A stretch of 64,000 nucleotides of DNA from Cytophagales bacterium (GTDB taxonomy: Bacteria; Bacteroidota; Bacteroidia; Cytophagales; Cyclobacteriaceae): the NCBI GenBank assembly GCA_020403045.1, contig JADBYK010000012.1, positions 26,436 to 90,435 on the forward strand, written 5' to 3'. A program made the position numbers and the translations under genes. Each line of letters starts with the position of its first letter. Positions within the stretch are counted from its first letter, which is position 1. Positions 9,585 through 19,898 of the stretch are shown piece after piece. Under the pieces are notes generated by a model. That model saw only the letters and a list, made by a program, of their open reading frames with translations, was not told the DNA's origin and did no database searches.

Positions 9585-9609
9585 CGAAATATAGTTAATG
9601 TATATTTCG
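9585..9609. promoter_or_regulatory. Symmetrical palindrome between divergent promoters
   Basis: CGAAATATA (9585-9593) and TATATTTCG (9601-9609) are perfect inverted arms around GTTAATG. Each arm reads outward as TATATTTC, one base from the Bacteroidota -7 consensus TAnnTTTG. The one pointing to the carboxylase gene has a TTG 20 bases upstream; the one pointing to the phosphatase gene lacks a clear -33. It could be two back-to-back -7 elements, an operator, or both. Confidence 0.45.
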
Positions 9610-9622
9610 AACTCAATACTAA

Positions 9623-10543
9623 ATGTCAGAGACAAGAATTGCCATAATCGACCTCGGAACCAACACATTCAACCTGCTGATCGCAGAAAAAAGAATGGGA
9701 AGATTTGTAACCCTACACCAGGAACGAATCGCAGCCAGAATGGGCGTGGGCGGAATTAACAATGGCTTTATCAAGAGCGAAGCGGTCGCACGAGTACTAG
9801 AGGCACTCAAGAAACTCAAACTGACAATCGAGAAATGGCAGGTGAACACCGTGACGGCTTTTGGCACCAGCGCACTGCGCAGTGCAACAAACGGCATTGC
9901 GTTAATTGAAAAAATTTATATTGAAACAGGTATCAAAGTAAAAATAATTTCGGGCGAGGATGAGGCAATGCTGATCTATTTCGGTGTGCGTTCGGCTGTT
10001 CCGCTGGGTTCATCCAAATCATTAATTGTGGATATTGGAGGTGGTAGTGTCGAGTTTGTTATTGCGAACGCTGACGAGATGTTTTGGAAAAAAAGCGTGG
10101 AGATTGGAGGCCAACGACTCATCGAAAAATTTCAGCACCATGATCCTATACTTCCTGAGGAAAGAGCACAGATCACCGAGTATCTTGAGGTACAACTTAC
10201 TCCTTTGCTTAGTGAGCTAAAGAAGCATCTACCCGAAACGCTTGTTGGCTCATCAGGTTCGTTCGATACGCTGAGCGAAATATATTGCCACAAGCAAGGG
10301 TTGCCTTTTCCCAAAGAGCCGGAAACCCCACTAACCATTGCGGGTTTTGAAACAATCTTTGATGAACTGCTTCATAAAACGAGAAGTGAACGATTGGCCA
10401 TTCCGGGAATGATCGAAATGAGGGTAGATATGATCGTGGTTGCCTGCTGCCTTATTCAATTTCTTTTAGAAAAACACAGTTTCAAATCAATCCGGGTTTC
10501 TGCCTATTCCCTGAAAGAAGGTGTGCTTGCCAGTACCGACTAG
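9623..10543 (+). CDS. Ppx/GppA-family phosphatase
   Basis: An actin/hexokinase-fold enzyme of the exopolyphosphatase/pppGpp phosphatase family. The phosphate-binding motifs IDLGTNTFNLLIAE (residues 9-22) and IVDIGGGSVEFVI are both intact. At 306 residues it is the short form with only the two ATPase-like domains and no C-terminal HD-like extension. It therefore hydrolyses polyphosphate or a guanosine alarmone, but the substrate cannot be told from sequence. The start is ATG at 9623, divergent from the acyl-CoA carboxylase. Confidence 0.88.
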   Translation: MSETRIAIIDLGTNTFNLLIAEKRMGRFVTLHQERIAARMGVGGINNGFIKSEAVARVLEALKKLKLTIEKWQVNTVTAFGTSALRSATNGIALIEKIYIETGIKVKIISGEDEAMLIYFGVRSAVPLGSSKSLIVDIGGGSVEFVIANADEMFWKKSVEIGGQRLIEKFQHHDPILPEERAQITEYLEVQLTPLLSELKKHLPETLVGSSGSFDTLSEIYCHKQGLPFPKEPETPLTIAGFETIFDELLHKTRSERLAIPGMIEMRVDMIVVACCLIQFLLEKHSFKSIRVSAYSLKEGVLASTD

Positions 10544-10631
10544 TTTTAACAACTCATTAACGGTTTCTTTAAAAATAATTAAGAATTGCCTCGAAAATAT
10601 ATTCGACATTTGAAAAAAAAAAATAAATCTT

Positions 10632-11285
10632 ATGAACTTAAAGAAACGTATTCTGATAGTTAGTGGAACCTTTGTTGCACTTCTACTTTTCTTTTACGGA
10701 TGTAAATCCAAAACAGAAACAACCAGCCCCGATGCGACACCAGTAGCAATTCTGAATGGAACAGGAGATGTGTATCTGGTAGATACCCTAACCAGTGTTA
10801 TTGAGTGGGTTGGCGCTACACCCGGTAACTACCAACACAATGGAACGATCCGCTTGAGTGCAGGACAGTTTACCGTTAGCGACAATCAGTTGACCAGTGG
10901 AAAATTTACGATCAACATCAACTCAATCACAAACCTTGACCAAACCGGAAAAGACAAAACCAATCTTGAAGGTCATTTGAAAAATGAAGATTTCTTTGAA
11001 GTGGAAAAGTTTCCTTTCGGCAGCTTTGAAATTACGGGCATTCGCTCAGATAGCACCGGAGAAAAAATAGTAGGCAATCTGACATTAAAAGAAAAGACGA
11101 ACTCTATCGAAATTCCCGCAAAGGTAAAAATCGATGAAAAGTATGTTCTCGCGGAAACACCTACTTTCACTATCGACCGTACCAAATGGGGCATCGTCTA
11201 CAATTCTGGAATCATCGGAACGATCAAAGACGATTTGATTAATGATGAAATCTCGCTGAGACTAAAAATTGTAGCAGCCAGATAG
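10632..11285 (+). CDS. YceI-family lipid-binding protein, probable lipoprotein
   Basis: YceI proteins are beta-barrel carriers of isoprenoid-like lipids. The N-terminus has a basic start, a hydrophobic stretch and FFYGCKSK, a plausible lipobox, so it is probably a lipoprotein in the cell envelope. The mature part shows the family pattern: VDTLTSVIEWVGA, GTIRLSAGQFTV, DLTQ-like NLDQTGKDKTNLEGHLKNED, FFEVEKFPFGSFEITG, and a closing strand with IDRTKWGIVYNSG. The length of 217 residues is normal. It follows the phosphatase gene on the same strand after 88 bases. Confidence 0.88.
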   Translation: MNLKKRILIVSGTFVALLLFFYGCKSKTETTSPDATPVAILNGTGDVYLVDTLTSVIEWVGATPGNYQHNGTIRLSAGQFTVSDNQLTSGKFTININSITNLDQTGKDKTNLEGHLKNEDFFEVEKFPFGSFEITGIRSDSTGEKIVGNLTLKEKTNSIEIPAKVKIDEKYVLAETPTFTIDRTKWGIVYNSGIIGTIKDDLINDEISLRLKIVAAR

Positions 11286-11291
11286 CGTTCA

Positions 11292-12389
11292 TCAAAACCA
11301 AGCCGTCAGGCTTCCAATTAATAGCGAGCTAGTGGTGGCCGGGTTTTGACGTTGATCTACATATAAATTATCAGGCGAAAAAAACTGGCGTCCCTCCAAT
11401 CGAAGGAGTGCATTGTGATTCGCCTGATAATTTAAACAAACACCTGTGCTGTAGGAACGAAAAGTGGCGATACCCGTAATGGGCAGCTGATGCACACCCG
11501 CATCGCTATAATACTCTACCCTCCCAGATAAGGATACCTTTTGCGAAAAATGATAACGACCAATAAGGTTGGCCGTCCACCATTTGGCAGCGGTGGAGTT
11601 GATTCTCTCTTGCCAGCCTATGTATACACACGAAGTGAAATCAAACTTTTCATTGGCTTTATAAATCCAATACAAATCCGTGAAATAGCGGTTTCGGAAA
11701 TCCGGACGTTGCGCAGTTTGGTTTCCACCAAAATAGGTATCCCAGTTAAATAACATTTTTTTATTGGGTCGAAACTCTACTTGCGTTCCAATGGCTTTGT
11801 TCTTGTCGTTCGATTGAATGACTTGCCAACCATTGAGCAAATACAAATAAGCCGTCCATTTCGTGTTTAAAGGAACACTTACTTTTACCCCAGTCAAATA
11901 ATAGGGAACATTCTCGGGTGCAAAAGAACGCGTGTACATTAAATGATCTTTTGAAATAGCACTCTCGTTCGTATAAGGAGAGCCTAACACGCCAACGTCC
12001 ATCCATATATTTCGCTTGGCCGAAAGCCTCAGACCAACACTTGCTTCGATAATATTCTTTAGTGTGCCAGCCTCAGCAGCATAGTTTGAATTTACATAGG
12101 TCCCAAATCCAGGAACAAAGCGTGCTCGAAAATTGGTTGCGCGGTAGCGCAGGTCGATATAGGCTAAATTCACATTCATCTCATCATGACGATTGGAAGT
12201 AACAAAGTAGGGGTTAGTACCACTCGAGGGTCTATTGAAGTTGTATCCATAGTATGTATCCATATAACCGCCCACCGCCAGACGCCCAATCACAGTTGTC
12301 TCCACTGTATCCATTGTGGCCGTGTTTATTATTTGAGCACTGCTGGCAAGTGAGGCCAAACTGAAAAAGAACAATAGCGGGAGGCGCAT
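11292..12389 (-). CDS. BBP2-type outer-membrane beta-barrel (porin-like)
   Basis: A predicted outer-membrane porin of the OmpL-like putative beta-barrel porin-2 type. The signal peptide is MRLPLLFFFSLASLASSAQ, so I start at ATG 12389; an upstream in-frame ATG at 12407 would add MIEIIF. The mature chain is rich in alternating aromatic/polar strands: GGYMDTYYGYNFNRPSSG, VNLAYIDLRYRATNFRARF, GVKVSVPLNTKWTAYLYLLNGW. It ends SSLLIGSLTAWF, with the C-terminal phenylalanine typical of outer-membrane barrels. Its substrate is unknown. It is convergent with YceI and downstream of the DUF4139 gene, which has its own terminator between them. Confidence 0.8.
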   Translation of the reverse strand: MRLPLLFFFSLASLASSAQIINTATMDTVETTVIGRLAVGGYMDTYYGYNFNRPSSGTNPYFVTSNRHDEMNVNLAYIDLRYRATNFRARFVPGFGTYVNSNYAAEAGTLKNIIEASVGLRLSAKRNIWMDVGVLGSPYTNESAISKDHLMYTRSFAPENVPYYLTGVKVSVPLNTKWTAYLYLLNGWQVIQSNDKNKAIGTQVEFRPNKKMLFNWDTYFGGNQTAQRPDFRNRYFTDLYWIYKANEKFDFTSCVYIGWQERINSTAAKWWTANLIGRYHFSQKVSLSGRVEYYSDAGVHQLPITGIATFRSYSTGVCLNYQANHNALLRLEGRQFFSPDNLYVDQRQNPATTSSLLIGSLTAWF

Positions 12390-12434
12390 GAATATTATTT
12401 CTATCACAAAGAACTAAAACAATCTAGGTAAAAA

Positions 12435-12459
12435 AAAGCCCCGAAAAATTCAGGGCTTT
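12435..12459 (-). terminator. Rho-independent terminator after the DUF4139 gene
   Basis: On the minus strand, GAAAGCCCTGAA and TTCGGGGCTT pair in a stem followed by a run of eight Ts. It begins 7 bases after the stop of the DUF4139 gene and lies before the porin gene start. Confidence 0.85.
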
Positions 12460-12466
12460 CGTTTCC

Positions 12467-14095
12467 TTAAAGGCCATTGATTTGCCTATCTTTTGGATAC
12501 CTCACTTCGAATTTATAAATGACCTTTCTGTTTTCACTTGGTTTCAGCTCCAGTTCCCACACCAGTTTGCCTGTGTTCTTATTAAACTTTGCCCCACCTA
12601 GGTCTTGGGTACTTACTTCAATTTGGGTATTTTGTGAAACGGGTATTTGATCTTCTACTATTACCTTGATACTTTCCGCTTTCGTGTTTCGTATAGATAT
12701 TTCATAGGCGTAACTTTCCTTTTTGTTGGAGCCCATGAAGCTGCGCGAAGTAAGATCTTTCAGTTTTTCGCGCTTCACCACAATTCGCTTATCGCGACCC
12801 AAAGAAACTGACAACGTGTCTTTGATAGTATTGGGATCAATAAATGACTTACCAACGAAAGTGCCTTCAAAGAAAATATTGGCTTCGCCAGGTAGTAGAT
12901 TAAATTCTTCCCAACCGGTTGCTCTTGCCAACAAGAATGCATCGTTGTCTAATTTGGGAGCCACCGAATAAGTGTAGTCAGATTTCATTTCATAATTACG
13001 AATGTCCACCGTTGTTGGCTTGGATGCAGACAATACCGAATACGGAAGAGAGATATCAAATTCGGTATTGAGCGTGGTTTGAATCGTAGAAACATAATTA
13101 GCCACAGACTCTGCAGCAGGCGCAGCCATTGAGACCATTTCTTCCTTGTCTTCCATGTTTGCTGCTCTGGACACCGCACCCGTTGATTTGTACTTTTTGC
13201 GTTCTAACCCATAAGCAATCGGTTGATAAAAATCCAAATACCAGGAACTCAGTTCAGGCTTTAATCCACTTTGGTTGGGATTTGCCGTTGACAGTTTCAA
13301 CTTCACACTCTTCCATTCTTCTCCCGTACTTTGAAAAACGTTGGCTTTGTAGCTCAATTGTAACGGACTTTTTGTGTTCATCGCTCTCACGTCATAGACG
13401 GGATACCATCCTGCATTGGCCACTACATAGTTGACATCTAAATCAACGGAGGTAGCAGCCTCTGCAGAAATACTCACTACAATTTCGCTGGTGTTGCGGC
13501 CGTACATTTCATTCTGACTATTGATTTGATTATTCAGCTTCACTATCCGTTCATTGATTTTCCTGATCTTGTCATCTTGCTTCATTCGCGAAGTAACAAT
13601 ATCCCCGAAGCGACTTCTGTAAAAATCGGCCATTGCTTTTAGCTCAGCAACGGTCAAATTGTGTGTGGTTCCTCCGATCTTCTGATTACTCAATAACATC
13701 TGTTCCTCTTTATTTAAAATTTCCTTCTGACTTTGCTCCAACTGCAATTGTTTTTGCAGTTGTTCCACAGAGTCCTTTAATGCCTTCAGACTTTTGGGCA
13801 TATTCAACTCGCTCAGATAATTTTGCTGATGGCTAATACCTAGAATAATAAAGGTCCCTTTTCCCGTTACTTGAATGCTTTCGGGATCGAGTTGAGAGGT
13901 AAGTCCACGCACCACCAAGTTAACTCTTCCTGGCTCGATGCGGGTCTTGACTTCGCGTGTAACTTGTGCTTTGTTTAAAAAAACGGTGACGTCTGTGATC
14001 TTGGAGTCGACATTCTTCTCATTTTGCCCCATTGCGACCAGCGCACTTACTGACAAGGCGGTGGCTAAAAGTTGGTTCTTCATATAGATTTTCAT
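12467..14095 (-). CDS. DUF4139/DUF4140 (MuiA-like) exported protein
   Basis: Members of this family are sometimes named mucoidy inhibitor MuiA; a molecular function is not established. It has an N-terminal signal-like segment ending near VAMGQ, a DUF4140 domain (KITDVTVFLNKAQVTREV onward), a central predicted coiled coil rich in lysine, glutamate and glutamine (about 105-195), and the DUF4139 domain beginning LDVNYVVANAGWYPVYDVRA. The length of 542 residues fits. The start may be ATG at 14095 or the second ATG at 14083. It stands alone: a terminator follows and a 225-base gap precedes it. Confidence 0.85.
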   Translation of the reverse strand: MKIYMKNQLLATALSVSALVAMGQNEKNVDSKITDVTVFLNKAQVTREVKTRIEPGRVNLVVRGLTSQLDPESIQVTGKGTFIILGISHQQNYLSELNMPKSLKALKDSVEQLQKQLQLEQSQKEILNKEEQMLLSNQKIGGTTHNLTVAELKAMADFYRSRFGDIVTSRMKQDDKIRKINERIVKLNNQINSQNEMYGRNTSEIVVSISAEAATSVDLDVNYVVANAGWYPVYDVRAMNTKSPLQLSYKANVFQSTGEEWKSVKLKLSTANPNQSGLKPELSSWYLDFYQPIAYGLERKKYKSTGAVSRAANMEDKEEMVSMAAPAAESVANYVSTIQTTLNTEFDISLPYSVLSASKPTTVDIRNYEMKSDYTYSVAPKLDNDAFLLARATGWEEFNLLPGEANIFFEGTFVGKSFIDPNTIKDTLSVSLGRDKRIVVKREKLKDLTSRSFMGSNKKESYAYEISIRNTKAESIKVIVEDQIPVSQNTQIEVSTQDLGGAKFNKNTGKLVWELELKPSENRKVIYKFEVRYPKDRQINGL

Positions 14096-14121
14096 GTGTT
14101 AATATTTATTTTTAAAGGTCA

Positions 14122-14162
14122 CATGCCTGCATGCCATAGTGGCATTTCGGCACGCAGGCATG
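14122..14162. repeat. Nested palindrome in an intergenic region
   Basis: CATGCCTGC (14122-14130) and GCAGGCATG (14154-14162) are perfect outer arms. Inside them ATGCC (14131-14135) and GGCAT (14141-14145) form a second stem. No T-run follows. It lies upstream of the DUF4139 gene in the 225-base divergent gap 14096-14320, where I see nothing else clear. Confidence 0.6.
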
Positions 14163-14320
14163 GAATGGCTTAGACTACCATTCCCATTGAGAGTAGAGCA
14201 TCTAATTGGCCATTTCATTTGTTTGGGGTAAGATGCGACAATGATCAAATTTCCATAATTCGAACGATAATTTTATCAAAACCTTGCAAATTGCCGTTAA
14301 TCTGATTTCTTCTCAACGCT

Positions 14321-15409
14321 ATGCCTAACGACCCCATTTTTGAGTACCAACCGCTCTGGCAATTTGCCCATGCTGTCTTTACAAAAATCAACTGCCCGGA
14401 TGAGGAAGCAAGATTAGCCGCCAATGTGTTGTTAAGTGCCGATTTACGCGGAATCGATTCTCACGGGTTGGCCCGACTATCTGGTTATGTCCGTTTGTGG
14501 GAAGCCAAACGAATCAACAGCATACCTAAAACCAAAATTGTTCATGCCAGAGCAAGCACCGCGGTGTTGGATGGTGATGGTGGCTTGGGGTTAGTGGTAG
14601 CACCGAAGGCAATGGAAATTGCCATAGAGAAAGCAAACAATGTGGGCACAGGCTGGGTAGCAGTAAAAAATTCAAACCACTTCGGGATTGCCGCCTACCA
14701 TGCGATGATGGCCTTGCCTCACGACATGATTGGCATTGCAATGACGAACGCCAGTCCTTTGGTAGCTCCAACTTTTTCAGTTGAAAGGTTATTGGGCACG
14801 AATCCCATTTGTGTGGCCATCCCTGCGGGAAATCAACCGCCTTTCGTAGCTGATTTTGCAACAACAACGGCAGCGAATGGCAAACTGGAAATCCTTCAAC
14901 GAAAAAATAAAGAAGCGCCCCTCGGATGGATTCAAAAAAAAGATGGCAGCCCATCTACCAATCCAAATGAACTAAAGGATGGGGGCGCATTGATTCCTTT
15001 AGGGAGTGATCGAGAACATGGCAGTCACAAAGGATTTAGTTTGGGCGCTTGGGTAGATATCTTTTCCGCAGTTCTAAGCGGTGCTAATTATGGCCCATGG
15101 GTTCCTCCATTTGTTAGTTTTCTCTCTCCTCCGGCCGATCCTGTTGGCGAGGGCATTGGGCACTTTTTTGGTGCGATGCGTGTGGACGCCTTTCGTCCCG
15201 CAGAAGATTTCAAATTTCACATGGACAAATGGATTACCCGCTTTCGCGAAGCGAAAACAGTTGCAGGGCAGCCTAAGGTAATTATCCCAGGAGACCCGGA
15301 ACGTGAAAGTGAAATAATGCGGATGACAGAAGGAATTCCGCTCAATTTAAAAGTAGTGGAAGACCTACAAGAGCTAGCTAAGAAATTGGGAGTAGAATTT
15401 CCAGACTAG
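14321..15409 (+). CDS. Malate/L-lactate dehydrogenase-family NAD(P)-dependent oxidoreductase
   Basis: Belongs to the Ldh/YlbC/AllD family, which reduces 2-oxo acids and is unrelated to the classical Rossmann lactate dehydrogenases. Seen are the substrate/cofactor segments DLRGIDSHGLARLSGYVRL (residues 46-64), VAVKNSNHFGIAAYHAMMAL, TNASPLVAPTFSVERLLGTNP, and the late HGSHKGFSLG. The length of 362 residues is normal. The specific substrate (malate, lactate, ureidoglycolate, 2,3-diketogulonate) cannot be read from sequence. It ends overlapping the convergent membrane-protein gene by 4 bases. Confidence 0.88.
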   Translation: MPNDPIFEYQPLWQFAHAVFTKINCPDEEARLAANVLLSADLRGIDSHGLARLSGYVRLWEAKRINSIPKTKIVHARASTAVLDGDGGLGLVVAPKAMEIAIEKANNVGTGWVAVKNSNHFGIAAYHAMMALPHDMIGIAMTNASPLVAPTFSVERLLGTNPICVAIPAGNQPPFVADFATTTAANGKLEILQRKNKEAPLGWIQKKDGSPSTNPNELKDGGALIPLGSDREHGSHKGFSLGAWVDIFSAVLSGANYGPWVPPFVSFLSPPADPVGEGIGHFFGAMRVDAFRPAEDFKFHMDKWITRFREAKTVAGQPKVIIPGDPERESEIMRMTEGIPLNLKVVEDLQELAKKLGVEFPD

Positions 15410-15939
15410 AAAGAAAAGAAAACACGAAATACCCAAGGTGAGGCAAAAGCCCTATCACTTTGGTTGTAAAGAACGTCATATAACGCCATAGCGTTGATTG
15501 CTCCCCTACTTCCAAGTGGTTGTGAGTAGCCAAGGCCTAATAGCATTCTATTGAAAACCCTTCTCTGATCGCTATTAATGAAAGTAGGTGTCGAAATCAA
15601 ATTATACTCTCCGTAAGCAAAAAGTTGATCAAAATTGTATCTGGCAAATGGGCTAATACCATATTGGGTGAGAGTTACTTTGGGTCGGTCAAAACTAGTT
15701 TGCTGCCAATTGATGCCAGTACCAACCGAAAATTTCGGATTTACCATGTACCCAATAATCGGATTCAGCGCATAAAAAAAATAAGTATCGCCAAAGCCGT
15801 CCGTTCCAGAGTTAAGTCCAAAACCTCCACCGAAATAAAGTCTATCTTTTAATTTTGGCTTATCCCCTTCCTCTATTTCCCTTTGAGCAATACCCAAAAG
15901 GGGCAACCCTAAAAACAACAGGACAATTACACTTTTCAT
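15406..15939 (-). CDS. Small outer-membrane beta-barrel protein
   Basis: A 177-residue exported protein with signal peptide MKSVIVLLFLGLPLLGIAQ. The mature chain has alternating strands (RLYFGGGFGLNSG, NPIIGYMVNPKFSVGTGINW, YGISPFARYNF, LLGLGYSQPLG) and ends FRVFFSF, the terminal phenylalanine of outer-membrane barrels. Its size suggests an 8-stranded barrel. Its function is unknown. It lies 7 bases downstream of the DivIC/FtsB-like gene on the same strand and probably shares its transcript. Confidence 0.75.
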   Translation of the reverse strand: MKSVIVLLFLGLPLLGIAQREIEEGDKPKLKDRLYFGGGFGLNSGTDGFGDTYFFYALNPIIGYMVNPKFSVGTGINWQQTSFDRPKVTLTQYGISPFARYNFDQLFAYGEYNLISTPTFINSDQRRVFNRMLLGLGYSQPLGSRGAINAMALYDVLYNQSDRAFASPWVFRVFFSF

Positions 15940-15946
15940 AAACTAT

Positions 15947-16240
15947 CTATTTTTCATTTTGAATGATAAAAATATCTTCAGCCTCTTTTTTCATCAGATA
16001 CTTTTCTCGCGCAAATTTTTCCAGCAATTCCCGGTCAGTCATCAACTCGTGCCGATCCTTCTCAACATCGGCAATCTTTTCTTGGTAATACGCTTTTTCC
16101 CGATCGAGGTTTCGCAGTTTGGCACCTAACTTAAAGCGCGAGATCAAATCATTGGAGTCCAAGAAAAGCATCCAGACAAGGAAGCAAAGACCTGTAACGA
16201 CATAAAAATTACGAAAGGCGGGCGGCAATCTCTTCAACAT
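15947..16240 (-). CDS. DivIC/FtsB-like septum formation initiator
   Basis: A 97-residue bitopic protein: short cytoplasmic N-terminus, one transmembrane helix (NFYVVTGLCFLVWMLFLD, residues 11-28), then a coiled coil (about 40-75) ending in the family motif LEKFAREKYLMKKEAEDIFII. Such proteins help assemble the division septum together with FtsL/FtsQ partners. It lies just downstream of eno but is separated from it by a strong terminator, so it needs its own promoter, which I could not identify. Confidence 0.82.
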   Translation of the reverse strand: MLKRLPPAFRNFYVVTGLCFLVWMLFLDSNDLISRFKLGAKLRNLDREKAYYQEKIADVEKDRHELMTDRELLEKFAREKYLMKKEAEDIFIIQNEK

Positions 16241-16339
16241 AGCTTAAAAAATGGTTGTACGAAGATAGGGAAATTTTAGAAATGCTAGAAACTCATCGAT
16301 AAAGGCTCTGCATACTCCCGTTTTTTCGGAGCAATAAAA

Positions 16340-16361
16340 AAGCCGGGGATAGCCCCGGCTT
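16340..16361 (-). terminator. Rho-independent terminator after eno
   Basis: AAGCCGGGG (16340-16348) and CCCCGGCTT (16353-16361) pair perfectly around a 4-base loop. On the minus strand the stem is followed by TTTTTTATT. It lies 26 bases after the eno stop. Confidence 0.93.
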
Positions 16362-16386
16362 CTTCTAACTTAGATAAATTCCGTTT

Positions 16387-18120
<1,734 letters not shown>

Positions 18121-18122
18121 AT

Positions 18123-19208
18123 TTAAGATTTAATCATTGCCAAAAATTGATCAAACAAATACCTAGAATCATGCGGTCCTGGAGATGCCTCCGGATGATA
18201 CTGGACAGAAAACGCTTTCTTGTTTTTCAATCGAATGCCCATGATCGTTTTATCATTCAAATGAACGTGCGTAACTTCTACATTTGGATGCTTATCTAAT
18301 TCTTTATCACTTACAGCAAAGCCGTGATTTTGAGATGTCATCTCGCCCAAACCTGAAATTAAATTTTTTACAGGATGGTTAAGTCCGCGATGACCATGGT
18401 GCATTTTAAATGTGGTGAGGCCTGCGGCCAACGCCAACAACTGATGCCCGAGGCAAATGCCAAACACAGGCTTGTCAGCTTCTAAAATGTCTTTTACTGT
18501 TTTGATAGCATAGTCCATGACCGATGGATCGCCTGGGCCGTTAGAAATAAAATAACCGTGGGGCTTCCACTCTTCCATTTCCTTGTAAGTCGTCTTGGCC
18601 GGAAATACTTGTACATAGCAACCTCTTTCGGCTAAACATTTTACAATATTGTTTTTAATTCCCACATCCAGTGCCGCAATCTTAATCGGTGCATTTGTAT
18701 CGCCTGCAAAATAAGGCTGTTTGGTACTTACGACAGAAGATAATTCGAGCCCATCCATTGATGGCACTTTTTTCAATTCTTCCTTCAATTGTTCGGGCGT
18801 AAGCTCAGAAGAGATGATCGCATTCATCGCTCCCTTACTTCTTATGTGCCGCACTAACTTGCGCGTATCGATATCTGCAATTCCAACCACCCCATGTTTT
18901 TCCAGGTAAGTCTGTAAGCTCTCTTTGGCTGTCTTTCGGCTGAATTCCTTTGAGAATTCATTAATCACGATGCCTTGAATTTTGGGCGAACCCGATTCAT
19001 TGTCTTCAACCACGGTGCCATAGTTGCCAATATGAGCCGAAGTGTTGACAACGATCTGCCCGTGGTAAGAGGGGTCAGTGTAAATTTCCTGATAACCGGT
19101 CATGCCCGTGTTGAAACAGATTTCCCCACCGCTGGTTCCTTTTTTACCGATGGCCTTCCCCTCCACGAGGAGTCCGTCTGCTAAGAGTAAATATGCTTTT
19201 CCGTTCAA
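18123..19208 (-). CDS. carA: Carbamoyl-phosphate synthase, small (glutamine amidotransferase) subunit
   Basis: Hydrolyses glutamine to supply ammonia to CarB for carbamoyl phosphate, a precursor of arginine and pyrimidines. The N-terminal CPSase domain shows CFNTGMTGYQEIYTDPSYHG, and the C-terminal class I amidotransferase shows the nucleophile loop PVFGICLGHQLLALAAG and HPEASPGPHDSRYLF with the catalytic histidine and glutamate. The 361-residue length is normal. carB is not in the window. A TATTTTTG box (minus strand, 19238-19231) could be the -7, with a TTG 22 bases further up, which is longer than usual. The ribosomal operon terminator lies upstream. Confidence 0.96.
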   Translation of the reverse strand: MNGKAYLLLADGLLVEGKAIGKKGTSGGEICFNTGMTGYQEIYTDPSYHGQIVVNTSAHIGNYGTVVEDNESGSPKIQGIVINEFSKEFSRKTAKESLQTYLEKHGVVGIADIDTRKLVRHIRSKGAMNAIISSELTPEQLKEELKKVPSMDGLELSSVVSTKQPYFAGDTNAPIKIAALDVGIKNNIVKCLAERGCYVQVFPAKTTYKEMEEWKPHGYFISNGPGDPSVMDYAIKTVKDILEADKPVFGICLGHQLLALAAGLTTFKMHHGHRGLNHPVKNLISGLGEMTSQNHGFAVSDKELDKHPNVEVTHVHLNDKTIMGIRLKNKKAFSVQYHPEASPGPHDSRYLFDQFLAMIKS

Positions 19209-19306
19209 GAGAGTAGAGTTAAATGGTTGACAAAAATACTTTTGTTATTGAATCAGTGATCAAGGTCGAGGTTAATTCTTTCCGCATTCGTTCGAAAAAG
19301 GGCAAT

Positions 19307-19340
19307 AAAAAAGGGATCGAACGATGTCCAATCCCTTTTT
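19307..19340 (-). terminator. Terminator of the ribosomal superoperon
   Basis: AAAAAGGGAT (19307-19316) and ATCCCTTTTT (19331-19340) are perfect arms around a 14-base loop. On the minus strand the stem ends in a T-run. It lies 19 bases after the rplQ stop. Confidence 0.88.
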
Positions 19341-19358
19341 CTATGTTTTTTGAAATCA

Positions 19359-19898
19359 CTATTCGTCTTTTTTAGACTTTCCTGCCTTGCCGGCAGTCAG
19401 GTTGGCTGCTTTTTTGGGCTTTGCCTCAGTTGCTTCCGATACTACTTGAGCATCTTCAACACCGCCTTCATCTTTCTTTGCCTTACGGCCTCTGCGTGTC
19501 TTGGCCTTTTTCTCAGCGCCATCTTTTTTGTAGATATCGTTGAAGTCAACCAATTCCATCAAACACATGTCTGCAGCATCGCCCAAACGGGCATCTCCAA
19601 GTTTAATAATCCGGGTATAGCCGCCCGCGCGATTAGCAATACGTCCGGCTACTTCGCCAAACAAGGTCTTAATCGACTCTTTGTTTTGCAAATAAGCAAA
19701 AACCGTTCTGCGTGAGTGGGTCGTGTCGTCCTTTGACTTTGTAAGCAAAGGTTCCACATATCTCTTCAAGGCTTTTGCCTTGGCTACTGTTGTTGTAATT
19801 CGCTTATGCAAGATGAGCGAAGAGGCCATGTTGGATAACAACGCATGACGATGCGCTGACTTTCTACCAAGATGGTTAATTTTTTTACCGTGTCTCAT
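19359..19898 (-). CDS. rplQ: 50S ribosomal protein L17
   Basis: A large-subunit protein near the peptide exit tunnel. The conserved opening [20 protein letters not shown] and the segment [20 protein letters not shown] are clear. At 179 residues it is longer than the roughly 120-130 of E. coli because of a lysine- and alanine-rich C-terminal tail (about 128-179), as is common in Bacteroidota. It is the last gene of the superoperon; its start overlaps the rpoA stop by one base, and a terminator follows. Confidence 0.97.
   Translation of the reverse strand: MRHGKKINHLGRKSAHRHALLSNMASSLILHKRITTTVAKAKALKRYVEPLLTKSKDDTTHSRRTVFAYLQNKESIKTLFGEVAGRIANRAGGYTRIIKLGDARLGDAADMCLMELVDFNDIYKKDGAEKKAKTRRGRKAKKDEGGVEDAQVVSEATEAKPKKAANLTAGKAGKSKKDE

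Noticed and set aside
19231..19263. Full promoter for carA
   Set aside because: The TATTTTTG box is good, but the nearest TTG is 22 bases away, outside the usual 19-20.
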